Source: JAPUDQ01 sp964573015
GTDB taxonomy: Bacteria; Patescibacteriota; Saccharimonadia; Saccharimonadales; Saccharimonadaceae
Reading direction: 5' to 3'
Assembly (NCBI GenBank): GCA_964573015.1
Contig: CAZNHZ010000003.1
Coordinates: 1 to 64,000, forward strand
Length of the DNA: 64,000 bases
The notes under the pieces are model-generated. The model was not told the origin of the DNA. It did not search any database and saw nothing but the letters and a program-made list of their open reading frames with translations. The translations under genes and the position numbers were made by a program. Positions 15,321-23,766 of the stretch are shown here, piece by piece; within the stretch, counting starts at the first letter, position 1; each line of letters begins with the position of its first letter.

Positions 15321-16820
15321 ATGTCAGCCTTCTGCTACACTATCGCCCCGACCGGTTATGACGGACAGCTCGTCAAGGTTGAATGCGATACTGTCAAGGG
15401 TCTGCCGACACTGCAAATCGTCGGCCTCGCCAACAAGTCGGTCGACGAAGCCAAAGAACGTGTCCGCAGCGCCATCAGAAACAGCTACCTGGACTTTGCC
15501 AGCAACAAAGTCACAGTCAATCTCAGCCCGGCCAACCTGCCCAAAGACGGCTCACATTATGACCTGCCAATCGCCATAGCCATCCTTGCCGAAACCGGTC
15601 AACTCCGCGCCAAGTTAGACGACATTGTATTTGCCGGCGAGCTTGGTTTGGATGGCAGTTTGCGCACCATCCGCGGTGCTATCGCCATCACCGAAAGTGC
15701 AAAAAAAGCCGGCAAGAAAGTCGTTGTATTGCCGGCTACGAACGTGGCACAAGCGTCATTGGTTTCAGATATTGATGTGATTCCTGCTACAAATTTGACA
15801 GAGGTATTTCTGCATCTTTGTGGTGAAAAAATAATTTCGTCGTTTGTCTCACAACATGCTCTATCTGCTGCCAAAAAAGCTTCAATTGACATAAGCGATA
15901 TCCGCGGCCAGGAGCAAGCCAAGCGGGCTCTTCTGATCGCCGCAGCCGGCCATCATAACGTGCTGTTTGATGGCCCGCCCGGTGCCGGCAAGACGATGCT
16001 GGCCAAAGCCTTGGTCGGTATATTGCCCGCCCCTACGTACGACGAAATGATCGCCATCACCAAGCTTCATAGCTTGGCTGGGGAAGCCGATGATGTAGTC
16101 ATCACAACGCGGCCATTTCGCTCGCCGCATCACACCAGCAGCTTCGTTTCACTCGTCGGCGGCGGCAACAAGCCTGCCCCAGGTGAAATCAGTCTGGCCC
16201 ACCACGGCGTATTGTTCCTCGATGAGTTGCCGGAATACCCTCGCGCTTCACTCGAAGCCCTCCGCCAACCCCTGGAGGACCGTGTCATCCATGTCTCTCG
16301 GGCTAGCAGCAAAGTTACCTATCCGGCTAACTTCATGCTGGTTGCCACCAAAAATCCGTGCCCTTGCGGCTACTATGGTGACGCGACGCGCGAATGCAGC
16401 TGCACCATGACGCAGCTACTTGGCTACCAAAAGCGTGTCTCCGGGCCTCTGCTCGATCGAATCGATATGGTGATTATCGTATCCAGAGCCTCCGAAGAAG
16501 ATTTCCTGCAATCAAATAAAACTGAGCCGCTGTCTGATATCTGGCGCGGCAAAGTCGAGACCGCCCGCGCCGCCCAGCATGCTCGCTATGGCCGAACGAT
16601 GAGCAACGCCGAGCTCGACAGCAAACAAATCGCTAATAAAGCTCACCTTTCCCCCGAAGCGGAACAACTCCTCCAGCAAGCCAGCAAGTCTATGCAACTC
16701 TCAGCCCGGAGTTATTTCAAAGTCATCCGCGTCGCCCGCACCATCGCCGACCTCGAGGAATCCGACGATATCCTACCGGCCCACATCGCCGAAGCCTTGC
16801 AGTATAGAAAAACTGACTAG
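15321..16820 (+). CDS. comM: ComM/YifB-like Mg-chelatase-family AAA ATPase
   Basis: 499 residues, normal length. The N-terminal lon-protease-like fold (DGQLVKVECDTVKGLPTLQI) is followed by the AAA+ module with Walker A GPPGAGKT near residue 218 and Walker B VLFLDELPE. A zinc-like CPCGYYG cluster and the C-terminal YxxFDLD-equivalent/helical lid complete the family. ComM-type helicases promote branch migration in natural transformation. Together with the type IV pili here this is compatible with DNA uptake, but comEC/comEA are not seen. TACTAT (15310-15315) is 5 bases before ATG and no Shine-Dalgarno sequence is present, so the mRNA is probably leaderless. Confidence 0.92.
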   Translation: MSAFCYTIAPTGYDGQLVKVECDTVKGLPTLQIVGLANKSVDEAKERVRSAIRNSYLDFASNKVTVNLSPANLPKDGSHYDLPIAIAILAETGQLRAKLDDIVFAGELGLDGSLRTIRGAIAITESAKKAGKKVVVLPATNVAQASLVSDIDVIPATNLTEVFLHLCGEKIISSFVSQHALSAAKKASIDISDIRGQEQAKRALLIAAAGHHNVLFDGPPGAGKTMLAKALVGILPAPTYDEMIAITKLHSLAGEADDVVITTRPFRSPHHTSSFVSLVGGGNKPAPGEISLAHHGVLFLDELPEYPRASLEALRQPLEDRVIHVSRASSKVTYPANFMLVATKNPCPCGYYGDATRECSCTMTQLLGYQKRVSGPLLDRIDMVIIVSRASEEDFLQSNKTEPLSDIWRGKVETARAAQHARYGRTMSNAELDSKQIANKAHLSPEAEQLLQQASKSMQLSARSYFKVIRVARTIADLEESDDILPAHIAEALQYRKTD

Positions 16821-16834
16821 TGAATCGCCCCTGT

Positions 16835-16863
16835 TTGCATTTCGGTCTTTTCTCTGTTACAAT
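16835..16863 (+). promoter_or_regulatory. infC-rpmI-rplT promoter
   Basis: TTGCAT (16835-16840), a 17-base spacer and TACAAT (16858-16863). The leader to the start codon is about 55 bases. Confidence 0.7.
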
Positions 16864-16925
16864 ACGGAGCGAAATATTAACCCACGTTGGTTGCGCAAGC
16901 GGCCGCGTACATAAGAGGAGACGGT

Positions 16926-17435
16926 ATAAACAATCGATCGATTCGCATCAACGAAGCCATACGGGCTTCCGAACTGCGGGTGATAGGGACTGACGGCGAG
17001 CAGCTGGGTATCCTGTCACGCTCACAAGCACTTTCAGAAGCAGAAAAAGCCGGGCTGGACCTGGTGGAGATTTCTCCACAAGCATCGCCGCCCGTTGCCA
17101 AAATCGTGGACTGGGGTAAATACCAGTACCAAAAAATGAAGGAACAACAGCGCAGCCGCAAAAACGCTAAGTCAAGCGACATCAAACAAATGCGCCTCGG
17201 CCTCAAGATTGGTCAACACGATTTGGACATCAAACTACGTAAAATCCGTGAATTCCTCGCTGATGGAGATAAAGTCAAGATCATGATCGTATTTCGCGGT
17301 CGTGAGATGGCCCACCAAGAAATCGGCGTCGAGCTCATGAAACGTATCACCGAAAGTCTCGCCGAAGATGCAACGATGGAAGGCTCGCCCGTCATGGCCG
17401 GCCGCAACTATAGCGTCACAGTTAGGAGAAAATAA
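16926..17435 (+). CDS. infC: Translation initiation factor IF-3, apparent ATA start
   Basis: About 169 residues. N-domain INNRSIRINEAIRASELRVIG and C-domain KIMIVFRGREMAHQEIG are both intact. IF-3 binds the 30S subunit and rejects wrong start codons. The family N-terminus begins exactly at ATA (16926), which has AGGAG 5 bases upstream (16916-16920). No ATG, GTG or TTG is correctly placed; the TTG at 16887 would add 13 unrelated residues and has no suitable ribosome-binding site. A rare start codon is expected in infC because IF-3 represses its own mRNA through it (AUU in E. coli). The stop overlaps the rpmI start as TAATG. Confidence 0.92.
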   Translation: MNNRSIRINEAIRASELRVIGTDGEQLGILSRSQALSEAEKAGLDLVEISPQASPPVAKIVDWGKYQYQKMKEQQRSRKNAKSSDIKQMRLGLKIGQHDLDIKLRKIREFLADGDKVKIMIVFRGREMAHQEIGVELMKRITESLAEDATMEGSPVMAGRNYSVTVRRK

Positions 17436-17629
17436 TGCCTAAGATGAAAACCCACAAAGGCACTGCCAAGCGGATCAAGCAGACCCCGACCGGTAAGCTG
17501 CTGCGCCGCCGCGCCTTTGGCAATCACCTGCTTTCCAAAAAAAGCGAGCGCCGTAAGCGCGTGATTGGCTCGACCGCCGAAGTTACCGGCAAAATTGCAA
17601 AGAATGTTAAACGCGCACTTGGCGCCTAA
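17435..17629 (+). CDS. rpmI: Ribosomal protein bL35
   Basis: 64 residues, full length for bL35, starting MPKMKTHKGTAKRIK with the conserved LLRRRAFGNHLLSKKSERRKR basic core. Part of the 50S subunit. It overlaps infC by one base (TAATG) and precedes rplT by 19 bases: the standard infC-rpmI-rplT operon. Confidence 0.98.
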   Translation: MPKMKTHKGTAKRIKQTPTGKLLRRRAFGNHLLSKKSERRKRVIGSTAEVTGKIAKNVKRALGA

Positions 17630-17648
17630 ACGGAAAGAGAGTTAGATT

Positions 17649-17990
17649 ATGCGTATCAAACGTGGCGTCACTGCTCGCGCCAAGCACAAAAAAGTCCTCA
17701 AGAGCGCCAAGGGCATGCAACATGCCCGAACTCGCAGTTTTCGCCTGGCTAAACAAGCTGTAACTCGAGCACTCCAGTATGCTTATCGAGATCGTCGCAA
17801 CCGTAAGCGCGATCTGCGCAGTCTCTGGATTACCCGCATCAACGCTGCGGCACGAGAAAACGGCACCACCTATGGCCAGCTGATGCACGGCCTCAAAAAA
17901 GCCGGTGTCGAAGTCGACCGCAAGGTCCTGGCAGAGCTGGCCGCGACCGAACCGGCTGCATTTGCCGCGATCGTCAAGTCAATCAAGTAG
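17649..17990 (+). CDS. rplT: Ribosomal protein bL20
   Basis: 113 residues, normal length. MRIKRGVTARAKHKKVLK and the long basic helix up to LWITRINAAARENG are typical. It is needed for early 50S assembly and in many bacteria represses this operon; no L20-binding pseudoknot was worked out here. GAAAGAGAG precedes the ATG. A terminator follows at 18009. Confidence 0.98.
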   Translation: MRIKRGVTARAKHKKVLKSAKGMQHARTRSFRLAKQAVTRALQYAYRDRRNRKRDLRSLWITRINAAARENGTTYGQLMHGLKKAGVEVDRKVLAELAATEPAAFAAIVKSIK

Positions 17991-18008
17991 TGCGACGAAG
18001 CTGAAACG

Positions 18009-18036
18009 TAAAAACGCCCCAATCAGGGCGTTTTTA
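18009..18036. terminator. Bidirectional terminator for rplT and RNase P RNA
   Basis: Near-perfect hairpin AAAACGCCCC/GGGCGTTTTT, flanked by A and T runs on both sides, between two convergent genes. Confidence 0.85.
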
Positions 18037-18040
18037 AGGT

Positions 18041-18403
18041 GTTAGATTACCGATAAGCCGGGTTCTGTCGTGAGTAATCATCTATCTAGTCCGCCTACTG
18101 GCGGATCGAGCGGTTTTATCGACGCGGCACAACCGGACCGACCCCCGTCAGTTGACGGGGAGTCCGCGTCTCCTTGCAGCAGACAGGGTTTACCTCCTCC
18201 GTATGTCACCATACGTCGCTGTGAGCTCTTACCTCACTCCTTTCACCCTTACCCAATGCCCTTTAGGGACATGATAGGCGGTATCGTTTCTGTGGCACTT
18301 TCCCTAGGGTCGCCCCCGGTCGCCGTTAGCGACTGTCTTTGTCCTACGCTGCCCGGACTTTCCTCTGGTACGAAATGTACAAGTGATTACTTAGTAATCT
18401 AAC
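18041..18403 (-). ncRNA. rnpB: RNase P RNA (type A)
   Basis: 363 nt on the minus strand. Helix P1 is a perfect 10-bp pair, GTTAGATTAC at the 5' end (18403-18394) and GTAATCTAAC at the 3' end (18050-18041). The universal GAGGAAAGTCCGGGC occurs near the 5' end and AGAACCCGGCTTATCGG near the 3' end. It matures tRNA 5' ends. TATAAT (18416-18411) gives a start at about P1. Confidence 0.95.
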
Positions 18404-18410
18404 ATACCTC

Positions 18411-18416
18411 ATTATA
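18411..18416 (-). promoter_or_regulatory. -10 element of rnpB
   Basis: TATAAT on the minus strand, 7 bases upstream of the first P1 base. A -35 was not convincingly found. Confidence 0.6.
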
Positions 18417-18427
18417 GCCTATACCGC

Positions 18428-19297
18428 TCACTTTGTGTGTTCGTCGAGGATTTTGTTGACCATGCCGTCGGCCAGCTTGTTGTATGCTCGGGCGACGTAA
18501 GTGTATGTCACCTTTTCAAATTGGGCAGACAGTTCCTGGATATCACGATGAATGGCGGCCAGATCGGGATGTTTGATTTTATATATACCGTTCATTTGAT
18601 TAGCGACTAACTGGCTATCCATCCGCATATCGACGACGCGTGCACTAAACTCCTGGGCCTTATGCAGGGCCTCATAGACAGCCGTATATTCCGCCACGTT
18701 GTTGGTGGTATGTCCCAAAAAGCTTCCGCCTTCGTAGACTATTTGACTACGCTCATCCATCAGCACGAAGCCGCTCGCCGAGGGGCCCGGATTGCCTCGT
18801 GAGCCGCCGTCAGAATATGCGACTAGTTTTTCATATGTTGCAATTTTGTCATCGTTAACAGATACAAACTCATTAATTCCGGTCGGCGAGAACGCTACTG
18901 GCACGAGTCCGAGCAACTGCTGTGTTGACTGGGTGATTTCATTGAGTTGTATATCTGACAATGATTTCCAAGTGTATTTATCATACTGATCGCTCAGAGT
19001 GATTGTCCGACTTGAAGCTTTAAGTCCTACTTGAAACACTATAAACGTATACTGCAACTGACGATCGTCCGGGTCGATAAACGTCATGACATCACTGAGT
19101 TGAATCGTCTCGGCTCTAGCCCCAATGTGAGTGTTGAGCGACCGCTCCAGCGAATCCTCCGGCTGCTGATTTATGTAGACTTTGCCACCCGGCAGTTCGT
19201 ACAGTCCAGCAATCGACGGACGTCCGCCCTTACGCCTCAACAACAGAACCTTGCCGTCCTGCTTAATAATTGCTCGTGTGACTACTTTTTGTTTCAT
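18428..19297 (-). CDS. NUDIX-like domain fused to RNase HI-like domain
   Basis: 289 residues in two domains. Residues 1-130 resemble a NUDIX hydrolase (VVTRAIIKQDGKVLLLRRKG, GLYELPGGKV), but the NUDIX box is degenerate: the REUxEE core reads ERSLNTHI, so nucleotide hydrolysis is doubtful. Residues 150-289 are an RNase HI fold with the acidic set in YSDGGSRGNPGP, NNVAEY, MRMDSQL and ADGMVNK, all present. The RNase H part probably removes RNA from RNA-DNA hybrids. TATAAT is 11 bases before the ATG. It lies between RNase P RNA and tRNA-Pro on the same strand. Confidence 0.85.
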   Translation of the reverse strand: MKQKVVTRAIIKQDGKVLLLRRKGGRPSIAGLYELPGGKVYINQQPEDSLERSLNTHIGARAETIQLSDVMTFIDPDDRQLQYTFIVFQVGLKASSRTITLSDQYDKYTWKSLSDIQLNEITQSTQQLLGLVPVAFSPTGINEFVSVNDDKIATYEKLVAYSDGGSRGNPGPSASGFVLMDERSQIVYEGGSFLGHTTNNVAEYTAVYEALHKAQEFSARVVDMRMDSQLVANQMNGIYKIKHPDLAAIHRDIQELSAQFEKVTYTYVARAYNKLADGMVNKILDEHTK

Positions 19298-19319
19298 ATA
19301 TCACTTTCATTATACCTCA

Positions 19320-19396
19320 TGGTCGGGATGACAAGATTTGAACTTGCGACCCCACGGCCCCCAGCCGTGTGCGCTACCAGACTGCGCCACATCCCG
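19320..19396 (-). tRNA. tRNA-Pro(GGG)
   Basis: 77 nt with encoded CCA. Acceptor CGGGATG/CATCCCG, anticodon stem CACGG/CCGTG with loop CTGGGGG (anticodon GGG), T-loop TTCAAAT. Confidence 0.95.
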
Positions 19397-19409
19397 ATAT
19401 CGACAAACA

Positions 19410-19557
19410 AAGTGCCCTTCGGCCGCTGAGAGAAGATGAATCCCCCGCGTAAGCGTAAGGTGGATGCCCTCACGTCTGACCCACAGGTCAGGCAAATATT
19501 GGGCTTCCTGTCATCTTGATGTTAGGAAATCATGACCCTCAAACGGTATCGAAGGAC
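19410..19557 (-). other. Structured leader or small RNA upstream of tRNA-Pro
   Basis: No ORF. On the minus strand TATAAT (19569-19564) is followed by a ~150-base region with several inverted repeats: CCTTCG (near 19551) with CGAAGG (near 19422), TTCCT/AGGAA, and CTGACC/GGTCAG. It could be a separate small RNA or the long 5' leader of the tRNA-Pro transcript. No known family was recognised. Confidence 0.35.
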
Positions 19558-19604
19558 ATACTCATTATATAACACTATCACCATAAGGGCACGTCTGCTG
19601 ACAT

Positions 19605-20246
19605 TTACACTACATGAATGCCAAAAATAGCCCCATAAAAACGCAGAATCGCCTGCATAACTGTTTGGATGAATACGCTGATGTATTGGCTGCCGAGCAT
19701 GACGACGGCAAACACAATAACGATACCGTATTGTTCCATCATTGCCAAAAATTCGCGCACACCGTCGGGCGAAATAGCATAGAGCACCCGCGAACCATCA
19801 AGCGGCGGAATCGGTATCATATTAAAGATGAAAAAGCCGAGATTGACCAGCACTGCCAGCTGCAAGAATTGACCCAAAAACGCGCTTGTGCCACCGAACA
19901 AAACATAGAGACCGAAAAATATAAATGACAGCACAAAGTTAGTCAACGGCCCGGCCAAGCCGACCAATGCCGCACCCCACTCACCCCAACGGACGTTCAT
20001 CGGGTTGAAAGGCACCGGTTTGGCACCCCCGAATATCGGCCCGCCCAAGATCGCCAAAATGACCGGCAGCGCAATTGTCAGCACCGGATCGATATGTTTG
20101 ATCGGGTTTAACGTCAGTCGTCCCTCGTGCTTGGCAGTATTATCGCCCAACCAATAGCCCGCAAAGGCGTGCATAGCCTCGTGTAGCGTCATCGACATCA
20201 AGATGACAACGAGCACCGTCGCAATATACCCAATATCTATTCCCAT
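19605..20246 (-). CDS. Site-2-type membrane metalloprotease (peptidase M50)
   Basis: 213 residues, five to six transmembrane segments. Zinc motif HEAMH (near residue 22) and the second metal site in IPIPPLDGSRVL (near residue 147) are both present. Small M50 proteins of this type (rseP/SpoIVFB relatives without PDZ) cleave substrates within the membrane; the substrate here is unknown. TATACT lies 9 bases before the ATG and there is no Shine-Dalgarno sequence. Confidence 0.88.
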   Translation of the reverse strand: MGIDIGYIATVLVVILMSMTLHEAMHAFAGYWLGDNTAKHEGRLTLNPIKHIDPVLTIALPVILAILGGPIFGGAKPVPFNPMNVRWGEWGAALVGLAGPLTNFVLSFIFFGLYVLFGGTSAFLGQFLQLAVLVNLGFFIFNMIPIPPLDGSRVLYAISPDGVREFLAMMEQYGIVIVFAVVMLGSQYISVFIQTVMQAILRFYGAIFGIHVV

Positions 20247-20303
20247 ATAGTTATTAGTATACTCTAATTCTTAATCCCTGCGTAGCACGAAACGATAGCT
20301 GAG

Positions 20304-20368
20304 CTTTAGGGGGAAGAGCTGTTTTTCGAATTTACTTCGAAAAACAAAGCGGAGGGGTAAGCCCCTCC
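20304..20368. repeat. Two-hairpin dispersed element, copy 2 (downstream of rpmB)
   Basis: CTTTAGGGGG (20304-20313), perfect 10-bp hairpin GTTTTTCGAA/TTCGAAAAAC (20321-20345, five-base loop), then GGAGGGG/CCCCTCC (20351-20368). It directly follows rpmB on the minus strand and may act as its terminator. See copies at 79-147 and 52009-52076. Confidence 0.65.
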
Positions 20369-20375
20369 TTTTATA

Positions 20376-20567
20376 CTAAATTATCCCTTTTTTCTTAAGC
20401 GTACGAATCGCTTGCGTACTGAGGTTCATCGTCACTTTTTGCCCATCGACAACAAAGGACTTTTTCTGGAGGTTTGGTTTAAAAACCCGTTTGGTGCGGC
20501 GCAACGAAAAACTGACGTTGTGTCCGTGCTGTTTGCCTTTACCAGTAAGTTCACATCGAGCTGCCAT
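20376..20567 (-). CDS. rpmB: Ribosomal protein bL28
   Basis: 63 residues, normal length: MAARCELTGKGKQHGHNVSFSL start, RRTKRVFKPNLQKK core and a C-terminal STQAIRTLKKKGII. Part of the 50S subunit. It has only the N-terminal half of the zinc cysteines seen in some relatives (single Cys), so it is probably zinc-independent. Monocistronic, with the hairpin element just downstream. Confidence 0.96.
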   Translation of the reverse strand: MAARCELTGKGKQHGHNVSFSLRRTKRVFKPNLQKKSFVVDGQKVTMNLSTQAIRTLKKKGII

Positions 20568-20637
20568 AGTTATTCCTGTTAGGTTATTTTTAGACTCGTA
20601 TTATCTTACCCTAGTTTCTTCTTGAGGTCAATAGCTG

Positions 20638-22404
20638 TTAACGATAACCCTCGGCTTGAGCAGTAAACAGTTTTTTATACATCGTGTTTTTGGCGCACAA
20701 CTCATCATGCGAGCCAGTTTCGATTACCCGCCCCTGGTCCAGCACGATGATTCTATCTGCTTTGCGTACTGTATTGAAACGATGCGAAACTGTTATCAGA
20801 GTCTTGTCCGACAACTCGGAGTAAAGTTTATTAAATATTCTCTGCTCCGCTAATGCATCGATAGCGCTGGTCGGCTCGTCTAGAATGTAAAGCCACCCGC
20901 CCGTGTATATATTGCGAGCAATTGCCACTTTTTGCCACTGACCACCAGATAGATCAAGACCGTTTTTGAAATCAGCTCCAAGCATTACATCGTCGGGAAA
21001 ATTACCCTTAACAGAATCCGCACCCGATATATCAAGTGCCCGATTGTAGTGATCAAGATCGGTTTTTTGTGACAAGGTAATATTCTCCCGAAAACTCAGC
21101 GGATAGCGGGTAAAAACCTGAAAAAGCGTTCCGATTTGCTGGTAATAACTTTCTAGGTTGATCGTTTTAATATCATGTCCGTTTATATATATGGCGCCTT
21201 TTTGAGGGTCGTAAAATCTTAGCAGCAGCTTGATAAGTGTTGTTTTTCCTGCACCGTTTTCTCCCACCAGCGCGATATGCTCCCCTGGTTGGATAGTAAA
21301 TGAGACGTTGTCAAGCTGGGGTTTACTCTGATGCGGATAGGCAAACGTCACCTGACGAAATTCGATAGTGAACGGCTGGTTGCCGATTTTTACTTCATTA
21401 TCTTGCCGCGACAAAGAATTCGTCATTTCAGACAGAGTGATGAAATCTTTCATAAATGGTACGATTTGCAATGCCCGTCCTATAGAGGTGGCTACGAGAC
21501 GAACTGATGAGAGCGTCTGCCAGATAAGTGAGCTGACAAATATAAATCTCTCGAGCGTAATTACACCGGCTATCGCCTTGAAAACCAGCCACATATAGCC
21601 GATCGCAGCCATCGTCATCTCAAATATGCCACTCAGTATCTCGTATTTTGTATATTTCATTCGCACCTTGGTAGCCTTGGTAGTATAGTTGCGAATCGTT
21701 GCATGAGCTCTGTCAAGCAAGAAATCAGCACTGCCTTGCGGCAAAATCTCTTCAATTGATTCTTTTTTTCGCAATATTCTCGATATCCCCCAAAATATCC
21801 GGCTGCCGTCACCTATATCCCCCCAGATACCCCAACCGGCATCGCCTGAACGCTGCTGGACTATAACCATCGGTATTACTCCTATGATCAGCAATAGTAC
21901 AACTAGTGGCAATAGCGTGATAATCACGACACTTGAAACCACGAATCTCAAAAAAGCATGCAGCGTATAAAATAATTCCATGCTGAAATTGATAGGTTTC
22001 CAAGCATAACCTTCGTATTCGATACGGTCAATCATCTGCCGAATATCCGAGTCATTATGCTGCTGGACAGACAATTTTGCTAACTGGCTATTAAACAACA
22101 TATAGGTATAGGCAGAACACGACAGATAGAGGCGACGTTCAAACAAACTCAGTAGTTGCCAGGCAATTTTGTCAGTTATCATCAGCACGAGACTGGCTGC
22201 CACCAGCCACAAAACGCGGTCTGGTTCGCCTTGGTGCTGTAATACTCGGCTTATCTCGACGATAACTTGAGCTGCTACCCAGAGCTGCAGCACCTCGGCA
22301 GCAACCTGCACACTCATAACAACTAGGAAGCCAATCACATCTAGTTTTGAGCTGCGCCACAAAAAGTGAGCGCTCCATACGAGTAATTTTTTATATTGTT
22401 TCAT
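20638..22404 (-). CDS. ABC exporter, fused permease and ATPase
   Basis: 588 residues. Residues 1-330 carry about six transmembrane helices; residues 345-588 are the nucleotide-binding domain with Walker A GENGAGKTT (near 380), Q-loop, signature LSGGQWQK (near 484), Walker B WLYILDEPTSAID and the switch His in VSHRF. A half-transporter that would act as a homodimer, exporting an unknown lipid, peptide or drug. GGAG lies 8 bases before ATG. The run of paired Lys/Tyr residues at the N-terminus is cytosolic. No partner gene is adjacent, so substrate cannot be deduced. Confidence 0.92.
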   Translation of the reverse strand: MKQYKKLLVWSAHFLWRSSKLDVIGFLVVMSVQVAAEVLQLWVAAQVIVEISRVLQHQGEPDRVLWLVAASLVLMITDKIAWQLLSLFERRLYLSCSAYTYMLFNSQLAKLSVQQHNDSDIRQMIDRIEYEGYAWKPINFSMELFYTLHAFLRFVVSSVVIITLLPLVVLLLIIGVIPMVIVQQRSGDAGWGIWGDIGDGSRIFWGISRILRKKESIEEILPQGSADFLLDRAHATIRNYTTKATKVRMKYTKYEILSGIFEMTMAAIGYMWLVFKAIAGVITLERFIFVSSLIWQTLSSVRLVATSIGRALQIVPFMKDFITLSEMTNSLSRQDNEVKIGNQPFTIEFRQVTFAYPHQSKPQLDNVSFTIQPGEHIALVGENGAGKTTLIKLLLRFYDPQKGAIYINGHDIKTINLESYYQQIGTLFQVFTRYPLSFRENITLSQKTDLDHYNRALDISGADSVKGNFPDDVMLGADFKNGLDLSGGQWQKVAIARNIYTGGWLYILDEPTSAIDALAEQRIFNKLYSELSDKTLITVSHRFNTVRKADRIIVLDQGRVIETGSHDELCAKNTMYKKLFTAQAEGYR

Positions 22405-22516
22405 CTTTTACTCCGCATATTCAAATAATATAGATTAGGCACGAGCTAGTCGGCATCTCTAACAACTATTCAAATATCAACATACTGTGAACTATATAGC
22501 ACAACACCGCGTCTGT

Positions 22517-23137
22517 CTAGCTGCGAGTAATCTCAATCACCGTCAGCTTCGGCGGCAAGATACCGCCTTTGATCTTGTAGCTGCTGACTGTCTCGTGCTC
22601 GACTGACATTTCTTTGATGAACTCATCGAGGTTATTTTGCGGTACTTCGTATTTGAGAGCCTTGTCGTCGTAGTGTGTCGGTATGACGACTTTTGGCTCA
22701 AGTTGCTTCACCACCCCGGCGGCCTGGTGTGCGTCCATAGTGTAGCCATTGCCGCCAACTGGCACGACAGCAATATCAATAACGCCAATCTTTTCGAGCT
22801 CATCGTCTGTGAGCGGTACCCTCACGTGACCTACAATAACAATCGAAACCCCGTCAACAACGATTCGGTATATCGTTGTGTTTTTTTCATCATGTAAATC
22901 AATCATCCTCGTTGAGCTAATACCCTTGACCGATACACCCCTGACTTCGTACTCTCCGGGACCGTCAATAGTCAGGTGATCCGTCCCAGGATTCCAGCCT
23001 GGCTGGGTAGCTAAGTACACACCGTCTTTGGCGTTTATATCCTTAAGACCGAGCTTGCTGAGTGCTCCGTCTATCACAACTGTTTCTTTTTTGACAGCAA
23101 TCTCGATGCAGTTACCGCCACGATATGATATCTCCAT
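22517..23137 (-). CDS. MBL-fold hydrolase-like protein
   Basis: 206 residues of the short metallo-beta-lactamase-fold group (UPF0173-like/YtkL-like). ISYRGGNCIEI opens the fold and VVIPTHYDD supplies the conserved C-terminal His. The canonical HxHxDH zinc motif is not visible (VGHVRVPLTDDEL occupies its place), so metal content and activity are uncertain. It begins 11 bases after the nucleotidyltransferase gene with AGGAG before ATG, so both are in one operon. Confidence 0.7.
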   Translation of the reverse strand: MEISYRGGNCIEIAVKKETVVIDGALSKLGLKDINAKDGVYLATQPGWNPGTDHLTIDGPGEYEVRGVSVKGISSTRMIDLHDEKNTTIYRIVVDGVSIVIVGHVRVPLTDDELEKIGVIDIAVVPVGGNGYTMDAHQAAGVVKQLEPKVVIPTHYDDKALKYEVPQNNLDEFIKEMSVEHETVSSYKIKGGILPPKLTVIEITRS

Positions 23138-23147
23138 ACAACTCCTT

Positions 23148-23738
23148 TTATCCTAATATATTTTCAGTATCAGCAATTACCGTATGTTTACCCGATGTTA
23201 TTGCCACAACGAATTTATCCCGTATACTGAGCCGATAGTAAAAATCCTGATATGACATGATGGCAAAATTGAGACTGCGGTTTTCTTCTTCCTCAAGCTC
23301 GCGTATAAATTTCTTGGCCTGAGTTTTGTTGATATCACCGGCGATCAGCACGTCGACATCACTGGTCGAATCTTTGACCAAGCTACCCGAGAACACCAGC
23401 ACCCGCACATCACCAAGCGGCTTGAGGCGCTTTGGCCAGTCATTGGCATCGACTTTGGCCTCAACCGTAGCAATACCTGCCCTGGTATCAGAAAAGATTT
23501 CATGCAGCGGCTTATAATGCGGATAATCTTGATTGATCTCATAGTACAGACGATTATTGCTCGTCTCACTCCTGATAATGCCAATGCTAAGCATATTGGC
23601 AAGTTCACGCCGGACCGAGTTGATCTGTTCATCGATCTTGCGGGTAATTTCACGTACATAAAATGCCCGATTGGGGTTGTTTAAAAATAAGTGCAATAGT
23701 TTTACTCGTGTCTTTGAACCAAATAATGCGTCAATCAC
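23148..23738 (-). CDS. Winged-helix plus nucleotidyltransferase-fold protein
   Basis: 196 residues. Residues 1-75 look like a winged helix (KTRVKLLHLFLNNPNRAFYVREIT and RRELANMLSIGIIRS). Residues 105-196 resemble a minimal nucleotidyltransferase with VFSGSLVKDSTSDVDVLIAGD, i.e. the GSxxxxxxSDxD pattern. Such fusions are usually DNA-binding regulators of unknown enzymatic use. Start is GTG 23738; TAAACT lies 4 bases upstream and no ribosome-binding site is seen. First gene of a two-gene operon with the MBL-fold gene. Confidence 0.78.
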   Translation of the reverse strand: MIDALFGSKTRVKLLHLFLNNPNRAFYVREITRKIDEQINSVRRELANMLSIGIIRSETSNNRLYYEINQDYPHYKPLHEIFSDTRAGIATVEAKVDANDWPKRLKPLGDVRVLVFSGSLVKDSTSDVDVLIAGDINKTQAKKFIRELEEEENRSLNFAIMSYQDFYYRLSIRDKFVVAITSGKHTVIADTENILG

Positions 23739-23766
23739 TGGTAGTTTAGCCTCATTAACTCGAATA

